Part shown: positions 1-6,823 of the stretch, piece by piece | Layout: each line of letters starts with the position of its first letter | How positions within the stretch are numbered: the first letter of the stretch is position 1 | Assembly (NCBI GenBank): GCA_964621215.1 | Contig: CAZULF010000078.1 | Span: forward strand, 1-9,852 | DNA: 9,852 nucleotides | Direction: 5' to 3' | DNA from: CAZULF01 sp964621215 | GTDB lineage: Bacteria; Pseudomonadota; Gammaproteobacteria; UBA1113 | Position numbers and translations under genes: made by a program | The notes under the pieces: model-generated | The model's input: the letters and a program-made list of their open reading frames with translations, nothing else | What the model was told of the DNA's origin: nothing | The model's database searches: none

Positions 1-291
1 GGCCGTGCTAGTACCAAATAACATGCGCTGCATAAAGCTATCAACCCACTGAATTTGCATTTCAACAATAAAAATACGTCCCTGCTGATCTTTACACTTT
101 ACATCGACAATAGTGGCTTTGAAGGTGGGAATTTTAGGTACCTGCTCACTGGGCAAATATTCCAGCGATTCAATTTGACCATCGCTCGGTAAAGGCAAAA
201 CTGCATTTAAAAAGCTTTTTAGCAGATGCGGATGTTGACCAAAAATTTTTTTAAAAACGACATCTGCTTTAGGATCAAGGTAGCGAGACAT
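1..291 (-). CDS. Rpn family recombination-promoting nuclease / PDDEXK-type putative transposase (N-terminal part, cut by window edge)
   Basis: Reading the minus strand from the ATG at 291-289 gives 97 codons without a stop to the window edge, so the C-terminus is missing. The start MSRYLDPKADVVFKKIFG is the characteristic opening of the Rpn/PDDEXK_2 family (RpnA-like nucleases, often annotated as putative transposases). The nuclease core is visible as D63 in the strand IVDVKCKD and E77-x-Q79 in IVEMQIQ, a D...ExQ variant of PD-(D/E)XK. Family members cut DNA and promote RecA-independent recombination in E. coli; the role of this copy is unknown. A GGAG lies about 12 nt upstream of the ATG, a long spacing. 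The leader carries two copies of a 12-nt direct repeat. It lies downstream of vapBC in the same direction. Family assignment is confident; intactness cannot be judged. Confidence 0.82.
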   Translation of the reverse strand, partial: MSRYLDPKADVVFKKIFGQHPHLLKSFLNAVLPLPSDGQIESLEYLPSEQVPKIPTFKATIVDVKCKDQQGRIFIVEMQIQWVDSFMQRMLFGTSTA

Positions 292-293
292 AA

Positions 294-327
294 TAAAACT
301 AGACTCCGGAATAATTAAAACTAGACT
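294..327. repeat. Two direct copies of a 12-nt repeat in the rpn leader
   Basis: TAAAACTAGACT occurs at 294-305 and again at 316-327, both perfect, 22 bp start to start (about two helical turns). On the minus strand one copy sits just after the expected transcription start and the other ends 2 nt before the rpn start codon, with the GGAG-like ribosome site directly beside it. This arrangement could be a DNA operator or an mRNA-level site. No regulator is identifiable from sequence. Confidence 0.6.
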
Positions 328-336
328 AATTTTTCT

Positions 337-342
337 ATTATA
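337..342 (-). promoter_or_regulatory. Candidate -10 box for the rpn-like gene
   Basis: A perfect TATAAT lies on the minus strand 45 nt upstream of the start codon. No good -35 box is found 16-18 bp further upstream, so the promoter call rests on the -10 alone. A small hairpin (CCATCT, five T, AGATGG on the minus strand, 379-363) lies just upstream. Confidence 0.35.
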
Positions 343-390
343 CACTACATATTTTTAAAGCGCCATCTAAAAAAGATGGTAACAGTTAAA

Positions 391-414
391 TCGAGTGATT
401 CGTGAATCGCCCGA
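391..414 (-). terminator. Weak hairpin downstream of vapC, possible terminator
   Basis: GATTC-GT-GAATC at 397-408 extends outward through a wobble pair and one mismatch to TCG/CGA at 391-393 and 412-414. It lies 73 bp past the restored vapC stop. On the minus strand it is followed only by TTTAA rather than a real T tract, so Rho-independent termination is doubtful. The rest of 292-486 holds no gene that I can see. Confidence 0.2.
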
Positions 415-486
415 GTACGACTATCTACCAAACTTCCCGATGCACTCTGTTAAAATGAGGTAGGATCATTTTTTTGAATCGTGCGT

Positions 487-907
487 CTACACTGAGTGAG
501 AAGAAGAATTTAGCCAGTTATCAATTTTCAATTTAGAGATTCGTGCAAAATGTTTGGTATTATTAGTAATTAATACTTTTTGATGGCAGATTGCAACACT
601 GGCAATCATCAAATCCAAATCTGCGACTATATTACCTTGTTTTTTTTAACGCTGTTTTTTGTTCCGCAAAAATATAAGCTGAATCTTTACAAAAAGTAAG
701 CACGGGTATTTTTTCAAAAAATGATTCGATTTTTTGCAGATTTTGTTTTTTGTGGCTTGAATTAAAAGCCCCGAAGAGCAATTCGGTCTGATTAATGATA
801 GTGGTCGCAAGATCGCCTGTCATTGTAGTTGCAACTCGTTCTACGATATCGGGATTTCCTTTTAAAAAATAAATGAGGGTATCCGTATCAAGAATATATT
901 TCACCAT
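487..907 (-). pseudogene. vapC: VapC-type PIN-domain toxin, frameshifted in an A8 run
   Basis: The frame opened at 907 gives a PIN-domain start (ILDTDTLIYFLKG, acidic D7; TELLFGA, E42) but hits TAA at 634-632 after 91 residues. The next frame continues the family seamlessly: Q-G-N-I-V, then ADLDLMIAS with the expected third acidic residues (D96/D98), then LITNNTKHF, ending at TAG 489-487. Removing one A from the eight-A run (minus strand, 647-640) restores a 139-residue protein of normal VapC length. VapC toxins are Mg-dependent RNases, many of which cut initiator tRNA or rRNA. The truncated product lacks the third acidic site and should be inactive unless slippage restores the frame. The ATG overlaps the vapB stop in ATGGTGA, the usual coupled antitoxin-toxin order. 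A sequencing error in the homopolymer is a real alternative. Confidence 0.85.
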
Positions 908-1149
908 TTTATCTTAAGCTCTTTGTTATGTTTGCTGGAGTTGATAACATCTATCATGGAAGAGGCCTCTTTTTCATTGAGTATCCCTGCATATTCCATT
1001 ATGGAGTTTTGTTTGCTCAATTTATTTTTTGCATAAAACGCAATAGCCCTTTCCAGGATAGCTGTTTTTGACGCATGGAGTACTTCCTGTAAAAGCAAAA
1101 GTTTAGTTATGCTTTGAGAGTTAAGTCTGAAATTAACGCTTTGTTTCAT
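901..1149 (-). CDS. vapB: VapB-like ribbon-helix-helix antitoxin
   Basis: This 82-residue protein opens with a ribbon-like strand (SVNFRLN, about residues 4-10) followed by two predicted helices, about 11-26 and 28-43 (SKTAILERAIAFYAKN). That is the ribbon-helix-helix DNA-binding pattern of small antitoxins. The remaining hydrophilic tail would be the toxin-neutralising part. Such antitoxins cover the VapC active site and repress their own operon. GAGG sits 6 nt before the ATG, supporting the start. The gene overlaps vapC by 7 nt and has a perfect 14-bp palindrome about 25 bp upstream as a likely self-binding site. The sequence is intact although its partner is frameshifted. It could belong to another ribbon-helix-helix antitoxin group, but the VapC-type neighbour makes VapB the natural name. 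Confidence 0.8.
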   Translation of the reverse strand: MKQSVNFRLNSQSITKLLLLQEVLHASKTAILERAIAFYAKNKLSKQNSIMEYAGILNEKEASSMIDVINSSKHNKELKIKW

Positions 1150-1173
1150 AATGACCTCGAAAAAACAACCAGT

Positions 1174-1187
1174 ATTGTATATACAAT
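1174..1187. promoter_or_regulatory. Perfect 14-bp palindrome, probable VapB(C) operator
   Basis: ATTGTATATACAAT is its own reverse complement. It overlaps the 5' edge of the predicted vapBC -10 box and covers the expected transcription start, the usual position for autorepression by a ribbon-helix-helix antitoxin. Binding is inferred. Confidence 0.5.
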
Positions 1188-1214
1188 GTTAGCTTAAAAT
1201 GGTTATTTTGTAAA
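1186..1214 (-). promoter_or_regulatory. Candidate sigma70 promoter of vapBC
   Basis: On the minus strand, TTTACA (1214-1209) and TAACAT (1191-1186) are separated by 17 bp. The -35 is a good match and the -10 a fair one. Transcription would start around 1179, inside the palindrome, about 30 nt upstream of vapB. Confidence 0.4.
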
Positions 1215-1300
1215 GCTTTTTATTGGGCAGTTCTGACAAAACACAATTCAGGAATTACCCCTACAAGATAAAGTGAAAGTACAGTACAATACCCCCCATC

Positions 1301-3463
1301 ATGATGACAAACACACTTTTAACAGATTTAAACCCTGAGCAGCACGCGGCAGTGACGGCACCGAACGGACATATGTTGGTGCTGGCGGGGGCGGGCAGCG
1401 GGAAGACGCGGGTATTGGTGCATCGGATTGCTTGGTTGATTACCCAGCATTGTGAGTCACCACATAATATCCTGGCCGTGACCTTTACCAATAAAGCCGC
1501 CGGCGAAATGCGACATCGGATTGAGTCCTTGGTGGGATTGTCAGCGCGTAGTATGTGGATGGGAACATTTCATAGCCTAGCACATCGATTGTTACGCATA
1601 CATTGGCAAGAAGCCGGATTAGTTGAAAATTTTCAAATTCTGGATAGCGATGATCAATTACGGCAAATACGCCGCATTATTCGTGAGCTGAATTTAGATG
1701 AAAAGCAATGGCCTGCCAAGCAAGCCATGTGGTTTATTAATAATAAAAAAGAAGAAGGGTTGCGACCCAAGCATATTGAACATCATGGTGATCCGACTAC
1801 GCGCACTCTATTAAAAATCTATGTCGCTTATGAAGAAGCTTGCCAACGCAATGGCTTAGTGGATTTTACCGAATTATTATTGCGCTCACACGAGTTATGG
1901 CTGAATAATCCCCTTATTTTACAACAATACCGTCAACGTTTTCGTCACATTCTGGTGGATGAATTTCAGGATACTAATGCATTACAATATGCCTGGTTAC
2001 GCCTAATTGCTGGCGATGAGAATTGGATGATGGTAGTCGGGGATGATGATCAATCGATTTATGGCTGGCGTGGCGCGCGGGTAGAAAACATCCATCAATT
2101 TTGTCGTCATTTTGCCAATACCCAGACTATTCGCTTAGAAGAAAATTACCGCTCAACCCAAACCATTTTGAAAGCTGCGAATGCGATTATCCGTCACAAC
2201 AGCGATCGTTTAGGTAAAGAGCTATGGACCAAAGGCAACGAGGGTGAATTAATCAGTCTGTACAATGCCTTCAACGAAGTCGACGAAGCGCGCTTTATTT
2301 GCGGGCGGATTCAGGATTGGATTGCGCAAGGTAATTTGCGTAGTGAAATTGCCATACTTTATCGTTCTAATGCCCAATCGCGGGTGCTGGAAGAAGCCTT
2401 ATTACAAACCAACATCAATTACCGCATTTACGGCGGTTTACGCTTTTTTGAACGCGCTGAAATTAAAGATGCCTTAGCGTATTTACGTTTAATTTATAAT
2501 CCGCACGATGACACTGCGTTTGAACGTGCAACGCAAACACCCCCTCGCGGCATTGGTGATAAAACCATGGAAATGTTACGCGAATTTGCCCGTGAACAAA
2601 CGCTATCGTTATGGCATGCGGCACAACAATTACTGGCAGCGAAAACCTTCGCTACCCGCGCGGCAAATGCTTTGCAAACGTTTATTGATTTTATTGGTAA
2701 CATTCAGCTTGAAGTAGCTAACTTATCGTTACATGAAGGTTTAGAAGCCACTATCCAACGCAGTGGTTTGATCGATCATTTTCGACAAGAGCGGGGTGAA
2801 AAAGGTTTAGCCCGTATTGAAAACTTGGCAGAATTGGTTGACGCTGCGCGTCAATTTGAATATGACGGCGAAGAAGATATGCCAATCATGGCTGCCTTTC
2901 TTGCGCATGCAGTCTTAGAATCGGGCGAACGTCAAGCCGAAAGTGGTGATGCCGTGCAATTGATGACGCTGCATTCGGCTAAAGGTTTAGAGTTTCCATT
3001 AGTTTTCTTATGTGGCTTGGAAGAAGGCTTATTCCCACATTATATGTGTTTACAAGATCCGAAGCAGGTAGAAGAAGAACGCCGCTTGTGTTATGTTGGT
3101 ATGACGCGAGCCATGCAGAAGTTATATTTAACTTATGCAGAAACCCGACGTTTATATGGTAATGAAACCCATAATCGTCCTTCGCGTTTTTTACGTGAAA
3201 TGCCGGAAGATTGTATTGAAGAGGTGCGTGTAAATGCACGCACCATAAAAAAACCCACTTCAGTGGGGTATGCTGCACGAATATCGCAGGATATGGAATT
3301 AGACGGTTTGAGGTTAGGCCAACGTGTTTATCACCAAACCTTTGGTGAAGGTGATGTATTGAGTTTCGAAGGAAATGGTGCACATGCACGTGTGCAAGTC
3401 CGTTTTGATCGTCACGGTGCGAAATGGTTAGTAGCGTCGTTTGCAAAATTGGTGGCAGTATGA
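1301..3463 (+). CDS. uvrD: DNA helicase II, UvrD
   Basis: UvrD is a 3'-5' superfamily 1A DNA helicase acting in nucleotide excision repair, methyl-directed mismatch repair and removal of RecA filaments. The 720 residues equal the E. coli length, with all motifs in register: Q motif region near 10-20, Walker A AGAGSGKT at 29-36, Walker B VDEFQDT with D220/E221, motif III GDDDQSIYGWRG from 247, motif V LMTLHSAKGLEF from 554, and motif VI RRLCYVGMTRA from 594. The C-terminal part (about 670-720, LGQRVYHQTFGEGDVLS onward) resembles the Tudor-like domain that contacts RNA polymerase. The start is ATG-ATG with no clear Shine-Dalgarno; a TACAAT 11 nt upstream could be a -10 of a near-leaderless message. 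No LexA-type box was seen upstream. It overlaps the next gene by ATGA. Confidence 0.97.
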   Translation: MMTNTLLTDLNPEQHAAVTAPNGHMLVLAGAGSGKTRVLVHRIAWLITQHCESPHNILAVTFTNKAAGEMRHRIESLVGLSARSMWMGTFHSLAHRLLRIHWQEAGLVENFQILDSDDQLRQIRRIIRELNLDEKQWPAKQAMWFINNKKEEGLRPKHIEHHGDPTTRTLLKIYVAYEEACQRNGLVDFTELLLRSHELWLNNPLILQQYRQRFRHILVDEFQDTNALQYAWLRLIAGDENWMMVVGDDDQSIYGWRGARVENIHQFCRHFANTQTIRLEENYRSTQTILKAANAIIRHNSDRLGKELWTKGNEGELISLYNAFNEVDEARFICGRIQDWIAQGNLRSEIAILYRSNAQSRVLEEALLQTNINYRIYGGLRFFERAEIKDALAYLRLIYNPHDDTAFERATQTPPRGIGDKTMEMLREFAREQTLSLWHAAQQLLAAKTFATRAANALQTFIDFIGNIQLEVANLSLHEGLEATIQRSGLIDHFRQERGEKGLARIENLAELVDAARQFEYDGEEDMPIMAAFLAHAVLESGERQAESGDAVQLMTLHSAKGLEFPLVFLCGLEEGLFPHYMCLQDPKQVEEERRLCYVGMTRAMQKLYLTYAETRRLYGNETHNRPSRFLREMPEDCIEEVRVNARTIKKPTSVGYAARISQDMELDGLRLGQRVYHQTFGEGDVLSFEGNGAHARVQVRFDRHGAKWLVASFAKLVAV

Positions 3464-4644
3464 ATCATAAGAAATTATATCTTAAAAAAAGCGAAGAGCG
3501 CCGTCTGCGAGCAGGGCACTTGTGGATTTACAGCAATGAAATTGATACCAAAATTTTTCCATTAAAAAATTTTACTCCTGGTGAATTAGTTACCCTCTGC
3601 AGCAGTAGCGGACGAAGCTTGGGAACAGGCTACATCAACCCCAATGTATTATTATGTGCACGCTTGTTAACAGAAAAACCGGATACCGACGTCAATACCG
3701 CATTCTTTGAACATCGGATTAAGCAAGCTTTAGCTTTACGCCAACGATTTTTTGATAAACCCTATTATCGCTTAGTGTATGGCGAAAGTGATGGCTTACC
3801 CGGCTTAATTGTCGATCGCTTTGGTGATACTCTAATCGTGCAAATAAGCACTGCAGGTATGGAAGCATTACGATCTATTATTATCGATGCACTCCGTGCG
3901 ACTATTCAGCCAGCACATATTCTACTTCGTGCTGATAGTAGCTTCCGAGAACTAGAAGGTTTAGATAAATACACTGAAGTAGTTCATGGTGCACCCCCAT
4001 CGCTGGTAGAATTAGAAGAAAATGGAGTAAAATTCCTAGCCCCAATTTTTGAAGGGCAAAAAACAGGGTGGTTTTATGATCACCGAGTAAATCGCGCTAA
4101 TTTACGACCTATCGTTGCTGGTAAACGCGTACTGGATGTGTTTAGTTACATCGGTGGCTGGGGTGTGCAAGCAGCCTGTTTTGGCGCGAATGAAGTCATT
4201 TGTGTAGACAGCTCTGCCACAGCATTAGAATTAGTAAAGAAAAATGCTGCATTAAATCAGGTTGAAAATAAGGTTAAAACGTTAGCACAAGATGCGTTTG
4301 ATGCATTAAATCATTTGGTCAATGCGGGTGAAAAATTTGATATCGTGATTTTAGATCCCCCTGCATTTATCAAACGTCGTAAAGATACTGAATCCGGCAA
4401 ACAAGCCTATCACCGCATTAATGCATTAGCTATGCAACTATTATCAACTCACGGTATTTTAATTTCAGCTTCGTGTTCCATGCATTTAGCTTACAGTGAG
4501 TTGATCGATATTATTCGCACGTCAGCTCGCCATCATCAACGCCATGCACATATTGTGATGCAGGGCCATCAAGCACCGGATCATCCCGTGCATCCTGCCA
4601 TTGCTGAAACAGATTACTTAAAATCATTGATGGTGATGGTGTAA
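3460..4644 (+). CDS. rlmI: 23S rRNA (cytosine-C5) methyltransferase, RlmI family
   Basis: The product has 394 residues (E. coli RlmI has 396). RlmI uses S-adenosylmethionine to make m5C1962 in 23S rRNA. An N-terminal PUA-like RNA-binding region (about 1-75, with AGHLWIYSNEI) is followed by the family segment YGESDGLPGLIVDRFG and a Rossmann methyltransferase domain. Visible motifs are the SAM-binding VLDVFSYIGGW (224-234), the catalytic ILDPPAF (D299-F303) and the cysteine motif SASCSM with C339 as likely nucleophile. I chose the ATG at 3460, which shares ATGA with the uvrD stop and has GGTGG just upstream; an in-frame ATG at 3424 lies inside uvrD and would add 12 residues not typical of the family. 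The overlap implies one transcript with uvrD. Assignment to the family is firm; the exact target base is inferred from homology. Confidence 0.9.
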   Translation: MNHKKLYLKKSEERRLRAGHLWIYSNEIDTKIFPLKNFTPGELVTLCSSSGRSLGTGYINPNVLLCARLLTEKPDTDVNTAFFEHRIKQALALRQRFFDKPYYRLVYGESDGLPGLIVDRFGDTLIVQISTAGMEALRSIIIDALRATIQPAHILLRADSSFRELEGLDKYTEVVHGAPPSLVELEENGVKFLAPIFEGQKTGWFYDHRVNRANLRPIVAGKRVLDVFSYIGGWGVQAACFGANEVICVDSSATALELVKKNAALNQVENKVKTLAQDAFDALNHLVNAGEKFDIVILDPPAFIKRRKDTESGKQAYHRINALAMQLLSTHGILISASCSMHLAYSELIDIIRTSARHHQRHAHIVMQGHQAPDHPVHPAIAETDYLKSLMVMV

Positions 4645-4657
4645 GCCACACTCAGTA

Positions 4658-4671
4658 ACGAGACACCTCGT
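4658..4671. other. Short hairpin between convergent genes
   Basis: ACGAG-acac-CTCGT forms a 5-bp stem in the 36-bp gap between rlmI and the convergent membrane-protein gene. There is no T tract on either side, so a role in termination is only a guess. Confidence 0.15.
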
Positions 4672-4680
4672 CAGTAGAAA

Positions 4681-6576
4681 TTAAATGGTTATTTCGGTCC
4701 AACCAGCGGGTGCGGGTGGAATAACATGAGAAGAGACAGGTACAAGAAATGGATTTGTCTCTGGTTCTACTGAAATTAAAGTAGTGCGCTCCGTTGCCAC
4801 TTGTTGTCTGTTGCCAACACCAAAAAAACCACATAATTCGTAATGATTATTCCTAAAGCTGGGATCTTTTTCACGACACGCTTGAGCAATCGTTGCTACA
4901 TCTTGCAGGTTTTCATTATATTCCTTACTTCCCCAGGGATGAGCATCTAAAGTTGCTCTCTTAGTGTGGTTTACTACTTCACTGTATGCATCTAATTCTG
5001 TCTGTTTTTTAGCAAACCCAAAGCAAAATTCTTCAAATGTGGCCCTCGGTCCTCTCAATCCAGATGTTTCTGCGTCAATGAGACGAGTTGCCACAAATAG
5101 CAGAAACGTAGCAAACAGAAAATTAAAGAAGAGATGAGAAACAAGTACATTAACTGTGCCTGGGAAGGGAAAAAAGGCCAGGCTGGTACCGGTTATAATT
5201 GCATCGACGACAGTGGGGCTGATCGACAAACCGATGTTATTACCCATACTAAGAAAAGCAGATGTGGCTGTTGCACTTGCATGAGTGCCACAAAAAGCAG
5301 AGCTCCATCCAAAAAGATAAAATGGTACAATACCTACAAACAAAGTAAATAAATTTTGTTGCCAGGTAGAATACCATTGTCTCTGTACCATATAAGGCAG
5401 ATTCATTACTGTAGCTGCTGCAAATTTCGCTCCACTCCGATAAGAACTGAGATTCCCAATTAAAGACCAGAGTGTAAGACCTCCGACTACCAATACACGG
5501 AGTAGCGTCATGGCCCAATGATCCGGTAAAGACGACATAAGAACGGCTAGAGGTTTACCGACGCTATAAATAGCCACAGGCAATGCTATTATCATAGCAA
5601 AAATTTGTATGCCTAAACTGATATAATTTCCCCATTCTCGCAATTTAGAACGCTCTGTCAGCGCTAATTCTATTGCCATATTGACGAAAAATAAAAGCTG
5701 AATGCGCAAAGGCAGTGTATTGATTAATTGTGTGGCCTCTATAATCTCATTTCGTTGAAATTTAGCAATAATGGTTTGTATGCTTTCTAATACATTTTTT
5801 TTAGCCGGATGTTTTGCCATTTTCAATGCATTTTTTAACGAATTGAGTTCACGGATAAATAACGTCTTTTTGGTTTGCGGCGCCAGCGAACCCAATTTAT
5901 AAGATAATACTTCCAGTAAATTTTGTATCCAAAAGCCTGCGCTTCTGAGATTCCAGAAATCACTGACACACGTTAAGCCAAATGCTGTGTTAGGTGATAA
6001 ATTGCCGATGACACTCCCTGCTATAGCTCCTCCTGCGTGGAGTAGACTACCACTTGCTGCTATTATTTCAGTTGCAGCAGAGTATCCAGGAGTAATTGAT
6101 GAGAGGATAGCCGCTACAATAATAAAAAGATAAATATAACCATAAATATCATTTCTAATAGCTTTGCGCAGAAATGGCAATAGGTTTATAAATTCATAAT
6201 AAGTAGAAATTGTGATTAAAAAATTCATCAATCCTGATTCAATTGCGGCAGTAAAAGCAAGACTTTCTGGGCCTTTTTCAGAAAAAGAAAAGGAGGGAAA
6301 AGTTGGTCTTAAATCCGATCGAACTACACCTAGATTACATGAGAAATTTTGTCCAAATGAATAGATAGATGCACCAATAACAAATAGAGCAAGAGCCGTA
6401 TAACCTAAGACAACTAAAATTGAAGTAAAACTCCAGTTACGTTGTTGACTAGTATAGGGCGACTCTACCTCAAACTCTTCTGTAGGACGCAACAAGTTAT
6501 TTAATGCTATCGTTACTGGAGTCAATGAAGACGAGGATGAACTACTAGATGAATTAGTTGTAAATTTATGTAGCAT
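4681..6576 (-). CDS. Orphan multi-pass membrane protein with poly-serine N-terminus
   Basis: I do not recognise this 631-residue protein. Residues 9-17 are nine consecutive serines written with mixed codons (TCA, TCT, AGT, TCC, TCG). Hydrophobic stretches that look membrane-spanning lie near 52-74, 144-162, 170-192, 285-305, 318-340, 355-376, 406-424, 455-470 and 474-499, with a weaker one near 113-135, giving eight to ten passes. A hydrophilic stretch of about 90 residues (195-284) separates two membrane blocks. The last 130 residues are hydrophilic and end in a proline-rich tail (VIPPAPAGWTEITI). No catalytic motif or transporter signature is evident, and there is no cleavable signal peptide. 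AGGA lies 7 nt before the ATG and a good promoter about 125 nt upstream. It is a monocistronic gene, cut off from groEL by a strong terminator. A secreted effector or a lineage-specific inner-membrane protein are both possible. Confidence 0.8.
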   Translation of the reverse strand: MLHKFTTNSSSSSSSSSLTPVTIALNNLLRPTEEFEVESPYTSQQRNWSFTSILVVLGYTALALFVIGASIYSFGQNFSCNLGVVRSDLRPTFPSFSFSEKGPESLAFTAAIESGLMNFLITISTYYEFINLLPFLRKAIRNDIYGYIYLFIIVAAILSSITPGYSAATEIIAASGSLLHAGGAIAGSVIGNLSPNTAFGLTCVSDFWNLRSAGFWIQNLLEVLSYKLGSLAPQTKKTLFIRELNSLKNALKMAKHPAKKNVLESIQTIIAKFQRNEIIEATQLINTLPLRIQLLFFVNMAIELALTERSKLREWGNYISLGIQIFAMIIALPVAIYSVGKPLAVLMSSLPDHWAMTLLRVLVVGGLTLWSLIGNLSSYRSGAKFAAATVMNLPYMVQRQWYSTWQQNLFTLFVGIVPFYLFGWSSAFCGTHASATATSAFLSMGNNIGLSISPTVVDAIITGTSLAFFPFPGTVNVLVSHLFFNFLFATFLLFVATRLIDAETSGLRGPRATFEEFCFGFAKKQTELDAYSEVVNHTKRATLDAHPWGSKEYNENLQDVATIAQACREKDPSFRNNHYELCGFFGVGNRQQVATERTTLISVEPETNPFLVPVSSHVIPPAPAGWTEITI

Positions 6577-6697
6577 AGAAAAGTCCTAAATCATTAGAAT
6601 TTAATTTATAATCTCTTTTTCATAGTATTTAACCCACTCTCGCTGCATCAGTAATCTCTTAATTTTACATTAATATTCTATATGCCGTTTTATTGCG

Positions 6698-6711
6698 CAG
6701 AGTATACTCTG
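6698..6711. promoter_or_regulatory. Perfect 14-bp palindrome over the -10 box
   Basis: CAGAGTATACTCTG is its own reverse complement and contains the whole minus-strand -10 box (TATACT) of the membrane-protein promoter. A bound dimer would block RNA polymerase. The factor is unknown. Confidence 0.45.
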
Positions 6712-6729
6712 ATAATTTTACTAGGACAA
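6701..6729 (-). promoter_or_regulatory. Predicted sigma70 promoter of the 631-aa membrane protein
   Basis: On the minus strand, TTGTCC (6729-6724) and TATACT (6706-6701) are exactly 17 bp apart, matching consensus at four and five of six positions. Transcription would start near 6694, leaving a leader of about 118 nt. Both boxes overlap palindromes. Confidence 0.5.
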
Positions 6730-6736
6730 GCTTGTC
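6725..6736. promoter_or_regulatory. Perfect 12-bp palindrome at the -35 box
   Basis: GACAAGCTTGTC is its own reverse complement and overlaps most of the -35 box of the membrane-protein promoter. Its centre is 26 bp from that of the -10 palindrome. The two have different half-sites, so they may serve different proteins. Confidence 0.4.
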
Positions 6737-6770
6737 TTTTTGTCCACCGTTATGTTGAAAATAGCCAATA

Positions 6771-6798
6771 AAAAAGGGCGGTTTTTACCGCCCTTTTT
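6771..6798 (-). terminator. Strong Rho-independent terminator of groESL (works on both strands)
   Basis: AAAAAGGGCGGT pairs perfectly with ACCGCCCTTTTT around a four-base loop, with a T tract following on either strand. It begins 26 bp past the groEL stop and separates the chaperonin operon from the membrane-protein promoter. Confidence 0.92.
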
Positions 6799-6823
6799 AG
6801 ATTGACTGACATTCACAGAATGA

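Noticed and set aside
1174..1187. LexA (SOS) box upstream of uvrD
   Set aside because: ATTGTATATACAAT has TGT and ACA too close together (4 bp between them, not 8), and CTG/CAG at 1233-1251 are 13 bp apart instead of 10. It suits vapBC autoregulation better.
2979..3446. 155-codon open frame on the minus strand inside uvrD
   Set aside because: It lies wholly opposite a conserved gene and has no recognisable family features; a shadow of uvrD codon use.
3424..3459. Upstream in-frame ATG for the rlmI gene adding 12 residues
   Set aside because: The extra residues lie inside uvrD and are not family-like; the ATGA-coupled start gives the expected length and N-terminus.
6540..6570. Poly-serine coding tract as a microsatellite or phase-variable repeat
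   Set aside because: The codons are mixed with no repeating unit, so slippage at DNA level is unlikely.
6659..6674. Minus-strand ATTAA-N6-ATTAA resembling the PmrA box (cTTAA-N2-TT-N2-cTTAA) that controls Dot/Icm effectors in Legionella and Coxiella
   Set aside because: The spacing fits, but the central TT and both leading C bases do not, it lies downstream of the better promoter, and no -10 sits at the right distance after it. AT-rich chance match is likelier.
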